Positions 61,151 to 64,000 of a stretch of 64,000 nucleotides of DNA are shown here, one piece after another. The DNA is from an uncultured Clostridiaceae bacterium (lineage in GTDB: Bacteria; Bacillota; Clostridia; Clostridiales; Clostridiaceae), in contig CAMJGD010000016.1 in the NCBI GenBank assembly GCA_946405135.1, positions 16,524 through 80,523 on the forward strand, read 5' to 3'. The notes beneath the pieces are model-generated. The model saw nothing but the letters and a program-made list of their open reading frames with translations, did no database searches and was not told where the DNA came from. Position numbers and translations under genes: made by a program. Each line of letters opens with the position of its first letter. Position 1 is the first letter of the stretch.

Positions 61151-62005
61151 CTACTTTCTTACAGAGAATACCATAATATCTTCTAAAGAAGGTTTTTCAA
61201 TAATAACTCTATCCTTAAGACTTCTTTTTATGGCTTCTTTATTATCTGTCAGAGCCTCAAACCCATAAGCATTTTCCCTTATATTTAATAATGACTTTTT
61301 TATATCCTTATCTAGCAATTCTTTAGAACCTTTAATTATTGCATATTTTTCCATTACACTATCTTTTTCTTCTGAAAATACTATGGAACCATTATTTATA
61401 AAAGTTATATAATCTGCTACTTTTTCAAGGTCTGTAGTTATATGAGTTGAAAAAAATATACTTACATTTTCATCCTGAATTAAATTATATAGAATATCAA
61501 GAATTTCACTCCTAAATATAGGATCAAGTCCTGAAGTAGGTTCATCCATTATAATAAACTCAGCTTTATGACTCAAAGCTACTGCCAAAGAAAATTTCAT
61601 TTTCATTCCTTTGGATAGTTCTTTTATCTTTTTATCCTTTTTTATGTTAAACTGTTTTAAATAATTGTCAAAAACCTGCTGCTGCCAATTTTTATAGAAT
61701 TGAGAAACTATTTTTCCCATTTCCTTTACTGTCAGTTGTTCATAATAATAATTTTCATCATATACAAAACCTATTTTTTCCTTTATCTCTTTTTCATATT
61801 TTATATTATCTTTACCAAATATTTTTATTTCGCCAGCTTGTTTTTTTACTAAATTCATAATAAGCCTTATAGTAGTACTCTTCCCTGCACCATTAGGTCC
61901 AATAAACCCCATAATAAATCCTCTTGGTAAGCTAAAACTGATATTATTTAATATGAAGTCCTTATACTCTTTTCTCAAATTATTTATTTCAAGTATATTT
62001 TCCAT
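61151..62005 (-). CDS. ABC transporter ATP-binding protein
   Basis: 284 residues. Walker A 'GFIGPNGAGKSTTIRLIMNL', signature 'ELSKGMKMKFSLAVALSH' (SKGM form usual in YtrB/BcrA-type exporters), Walker B 'FIIMDEPTSGLDPIFRS', H-loop 'FFSTHITTDLE'. With the two membrane proteins it should form an exporter induced by relief of GntR repression. GGAGGG lies 7 nt before the ATG. Confidence 0.94.
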   Translation of the reverse strand: MENILEINNLRKEYKDFILNNISFSLPRGFIMGFIGPNGAGKSTTIRLIMNLVKKQAGEIKIFGKDNIKYEKEIKEKIGFVYDENYYYEQLTVKEMGKIVSQFYKNWQQQVFDNYLKQFNIKKDKKIKELSKGMKMKFSLAVALSHKAEFIIMDEPTSGLDPIFRSEILDILYNLIQDENVSIFFSTHITTDLEKVADYITFINNGSIVFSEEKDSVMEKYAIIKGSKELLDKDIKKSLLNIRENAYGFEALTDNKEAIKRSLKDRVIIEKPSLEDIMVFSVRK

Positions 62006-62025
62006 AAAATTCCCTCCATGTTTAG

Positions 62026-62409
62026 TTATTGCTTTTCATACTCATCATAAAGCACATCAAGCATTTCCTTTATATCTTCAATAGATAAATTCAAATAGCT
62101 GCTTTCTTCTATAACTTCTTGAAGTTTTTCTTCTATAGCTTTCATTCTTTTTTCTCTAATAAGCTCTTTATTTTGTTCTGAGACAAAAGAACCTTTTCCT
62201 TGCATAGTATATATATAGCCTTCCTTTTCAAGTTCTTCATAGGCTCTTTTGGTAGTTATGACACTTATCTTTAGTTCTCCTGCTAGATTTCTTATAGAAG
62301 GTAGAGCATACCCTTCCTCAATATCTCCAGCTATTATTTGGTTTTTGATCTGATTAGCTATTTGCTCATAAATAGGTTCACCAGATGAATTGGATATAAT
62401 TATATTCAA
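62026..62409 (-). CDS. GntR-family regulator, YtrA type
   Basis: 127 residues from a TTG at 62409, which fits GAAGGTG 8 nt upstream and the family N-terminus 'NIIISNSSGEPIYEQIANQI'. Winged helix about 5-75 ('LPSIRNLAGELKISVITTKRAYEELEKEGYI'), then the short YtrA effector tail of two helices. It heads the operon with the ABC exporter, and a perfect inverted repeat at 62436-62472 lies at its promoter, so autorepression is likely, with cell-wall-active compounds as usual inducers of this family. Confidence 0.9.
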   Translation of the reverse strand: MNIIISNSSGEPIYEQIANQIKNQIIAGDIEEGYALPSIRNLAGELKISVITTKRAYEELEKEGYIYTMQGKGSFVSEQNKELIREKRMKAIEEKLQEVIEESSYLNLSIEDIKEMLDVLYDEYEKQ

Positions 62410-62435
62410 AATCAAGGCACCTTCTTTTCTAAAAA

Positions 62436-62472
62436 GTATATACTGTATATGTACTATATAAACAGTATATAC
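62436..62472. promoter_or_regulatory. Operator of the GntR/YtrA-type regulator
   Basis: Perfect 11-bp inverted repeat GTATATACTGT (62436-62446) and ACAGTATATAC (62462-62472) with a 15-nt spacer, directly upstream of the regulator gene and overlapping its promoter region. Confidence 0.78.
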
Positions 62473-62544
62473 ATATTTAATTTTAATGTCAACTTTAAAA
62501 TCTTTTATTTTATGCAAAATAACTTAAACTGCTCTTAAAAAAAT

Positions 62545-62572
62545 AAACCTTCTCATTAATCAGAGAAGGTTT
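62545..62572 (-). terminator. Terminator of the RpiR-type gene
   Basis: The 10-bp stem AAACCTTCTC / GAGAAGGTTT is followed on the minus strand by ATTTTTTT. Confidence 0.92.
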
Positions 62573-62608
62573 TAAACATAAGACTATAGTATCTAAGAGG
62601 ATTTGCTC

Positions 62609-63463
62609 CTATTTTATTAAGTTTTCTTCTAAAGCCTTGGTAGTTTTCATCTTTTTTAAGATAGCTTTATCCATAATCTTTCTTACCACTTCAGTATATA
62701 TAAGATCTATAACAAAGGACTGTGCTATCTTAGTGGATAATGCTCCCGTCTGAAATTTTGTTTCAGTAGATACATATATTATTTTACCATCTGCATATTC
62801 TACAATATTAGAATTAGCACCATGGGATATGCATATGGTTTCAGCCCCTACCTCTTTTGCTACTTTAAGGGCATTGGTAACTTCCACTGTATTTCCAGAA
62901 TGTGATATAGCAAAAACTAAATCATCTCTTCCCATTATGGAAGCCATCATTATCATGGTATGACCATCACTATATACATCTGTATCTATTCCTATTCTCA
63001 TAAACTTATATTTTGCTTCTTGAGCTGTTATCCCTGAATGACCAATACCTATAAAGTGTACCTTTTTGGCTTTAATAATCATATCTGCACATCTGCTAAT
63101 TTCATTATAATCCATCAAATCCATGGTCTGTTCTAAAGCCTCTATATTTATAGAATAAAACTTTTTCGCAATGGTCTCTATGGAATCTCCAGGTTCAATT
63201 GGTCCACTTAAAACTTCCTCCTTTTGACTATCTTTAGCAGACACCTCTTGAGCTAAGGCAAGCTTAAAATCATGGTAACCCTTAAACCCTAACTTTCTGC
63301 AAAATCTTATAATAGTTGAATCACTAACTCCACAAGTTTCAGATAACTCAGTTATAGTGGAATGTATAACTAAATTTTGATCACTAAGTACATATTCACA
63401 TAATTTCTTTTCAGACTTCGTAAGATTGTTTTTTAAACTATTTGCCATCGGTATTATTTTCAT
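62609..63463 (-). CDS. MurR/RpiR-family transcriptional regulator with SIS domain
   Basis: 284 residues. HTH_6 domain about 1-75 ('CGVSDSTIIRFCRKLGFKGYHDFKLAL'), SIS domain about 125-255 ('KVHFIGIGHSGITAQEAKYKF', 'VFAISHSGNTVEVTNALK'). SIS domains sense phosphosugars such as MurNAc-6-P or GlcN-6-P. No target operon is adjacent and it has its own terminator; the nearby sugar operons (ribose, NagE) are candidates only. GGCGGGGA precedes the ATG. Confidence 0.92.
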   Translation of the reverse strand: MKIIPMANSLKNNLTKSEKKLCEYVLSDQNLVIHSTITELSETCGVSDSTIIRFCRKLGFKGYHDFKLALAQEVSAKDSQKEEVLSGPIEPGDSIETIAKKFYSINIEALEQTMDLMDYNEISRCADMIIKAKKVHFIGIGHSGITAQEAKYKFMRIGIDTDVYSDGHTMIMMASIMGRDDLVFAISHSGNTVEVTNALKVAKEVGAETICISHGANSNIVEYADGKIIYVSTETKFQTGALSTKIAQSFVIDLIYTEVVRKIMDKAILKKMKTTKALEENLIK

Positions 63464-63833
63464 TTCATCCCCGCCTATTTAATATATTCAAAAGTTCTAT
63501 TAAAATAACACTAGAAGTTTTAGCATTTCACTTTTTAACTCGATTTAATTTATTTTTCTTATTCATAAAACAACTAATCTAATATATGTTATTTTTTCAT
63601 ATTTTCTACATTATATCATAAAAACCTTTATTATATGTAATATTATGTTTAATTTTACATATAGTCTACTATGCTTTGGCAATTATCTTTATAATATATT
63701 TATTATTACAAATTTTCTTCATTTTTAATATATCATAATAATAATACCTATACAAGCACTTTGTGAAGTTTTTTTTCATTTTAGCTTTTATATTAACGAT
63801 AATCTTTACTACAAGCACTAATTTTAATAAAAC
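63464..63833. other. Intergenic region upstream of the RpiR-type gene
   Basis: 370 nt of very AT-rich sequence between the RpiR-type gene and the tRNA terminator, both read leftward. I see no open frame with a ribosome site, and no clear hairpin other than the tRNA terminator at its right end. Confidence 0.6.
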
Positions 63834-63865
63834 AATAAAAAAACCCACTCAAAATGAGTGGGTTT
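63834..63865 (-). terminator. Terminator of the rRNA-tRNA operon
   Basis: The 11-bp stem AAACCCACTCA / TGAGTGGGTTT is followed on the minus strand by TTTTTT. It begins immediately after the tRNA CCA end. Confidence 0.93.
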
Positions 63866-63941
63866 TGGTGGCTCACCGGGGAATCGAACCCCGGACACCA
63901 TGATTAAAAGTCATGTGCTCTACCGACTGAGCTAGTGAACC
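63866..63941 (-). tRNA. tRNA-Lys (anticodon TTT)
   Basis: 76 nt with encoded CCA. Acceptor GGTTCAC pairs with GTGAGCC (one G-T pair), D-arm 'GCTCAGTCGGTAGAGC', anticodon loop CTTTTAA with TTT, T-arm 'CCGGGGTTCGATTCCCCGG'. It lies 8 nt after the 5S rRNA end, within the rRNA operon transcript. Confidence 0.97.
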
Positions 63942-63948
63942 ATGCTAA

Positions 63949-64000
63949 CCTGGCAACCACCTACTCTCCCACAGGACCTCTCCTGCAGTACCATCGGCCT
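63949..64000 (-). rRNA. rrf: 5S ribosomal RNA, 3' part only
   Basis: The last 52 nt of 5S rRNA on the minus strand, including 'GGCCGATGGTACTGCAGG' and ending 'GTGGTTGCCAGG'. The 5' half and presumably 23S and 16S continue beyond the window. The 3' end is placed at GG by comparison with clostridial 5S and may be off by one or two nt. Confidence 0.93.

Noticed and set aside
1..64000. CRISPR array or prophage
   Set aside because: No regularly spaced repeat series, cas gene, integrase or phage structural gene was seen on either strand.

Overview
The window is AT-rich, with A/T-ending codons, strong AGGAGG-type ribosome sites and many anaerobic functions: [FeFe]-hydrogenase maturases, a 2-hydroxyacyl-CoA dehydratase-like reductase with its activase, an agr peptide quorum system, and DUF1659/DUF2922 genes. 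This points to Clostridium sensu stricto, possibly near the C. botulinum group I / C. sporogenes branch. I infer the genus from gene content only. The right edge runs into the 3' end of an rRNA operon (5S rRNA, then tRNA-Lys).

Layout. 1-6450: partial DUF2812 gene with a PadR repressor and its palindromic operator, a VanZ-like protein, a family-4-like uracil-DNA glycosylase, a cytoplasmic 5'-nucleotidase, and a polar amino acid ABC importer. 6500-8900: operon of an ATP-dependent activase, a double-cubane-type reductase and a DUF3343 protein. 9298-13171: chemoreceptor, DUF2922/DUF1659 pair, CPBP protease. 13486-17612: PTS-dependent dihydroxyacetone kinase (dhaKLM), a PhnP-like hydrolase and an SGNH hydrolase. 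17807-20943: folA-thyA, a cluster of DnaA boxes, and a CNNM/CorC-type membrane protein. 21017-24954: VanY-type carboxypeptidase with a 32-residue membrane peptide, and a four-gene lipid-linked sugar operon resembling arn. 25286-29819: agr-type quorum locus (response regulator, kinase, AgrB, AgrD) followed by a radical SAM/SPASM protein. 29954-35195: cobalamin adenosyltransferase, three tandem M42 aminopeptidases (one lacking the active-site Glu pair), pyroglutamyl peptidase, DUF975 protein. 35619-40039: N-acetylglucosamine/glucose PTS with an antiterminator and two candidate RNA antiterminator targets at divergent promoters. 40323-43989: small charged protein, a structured leader RNA, then TM1266-hydG-hydF. 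44176-53635: MFS exporter, short KdpD, kdpFABC with an additional 29-residue peptide, and a degenerate histidine kinase. 53691-59564: ribose operon rbsKDACB-rbsR. 59795-63463: GntR-controlled ABC transporter and an RpiR regulator.

Three observations stand out. First, four unrelated genes (CPBP protease, GT39 glycosyltransferase, PTS EIIA, hydG) have their Shine-Dalgarno separated from the start codon by a hairpin. Folding the hairpin restores a spacing of about 7-10 nt. Second, a roughly 230-nt leader before the hydrogenase-maturation genes has riboswitch-like mutually exclusive stems and a terminator, and I could not match it to a known class. Third, a DnaA-box cluster lies between thyA and the CNNM gene, away from any dnaA gene. 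Other regulation is also readable: paired RAT/terminator switches in the PTS, a cre site overlapping the rbs promoter, and a perfect inverted-repeat operator before the GntR gene. No CRISPR array, prophage or intact insertion sequence was seen.
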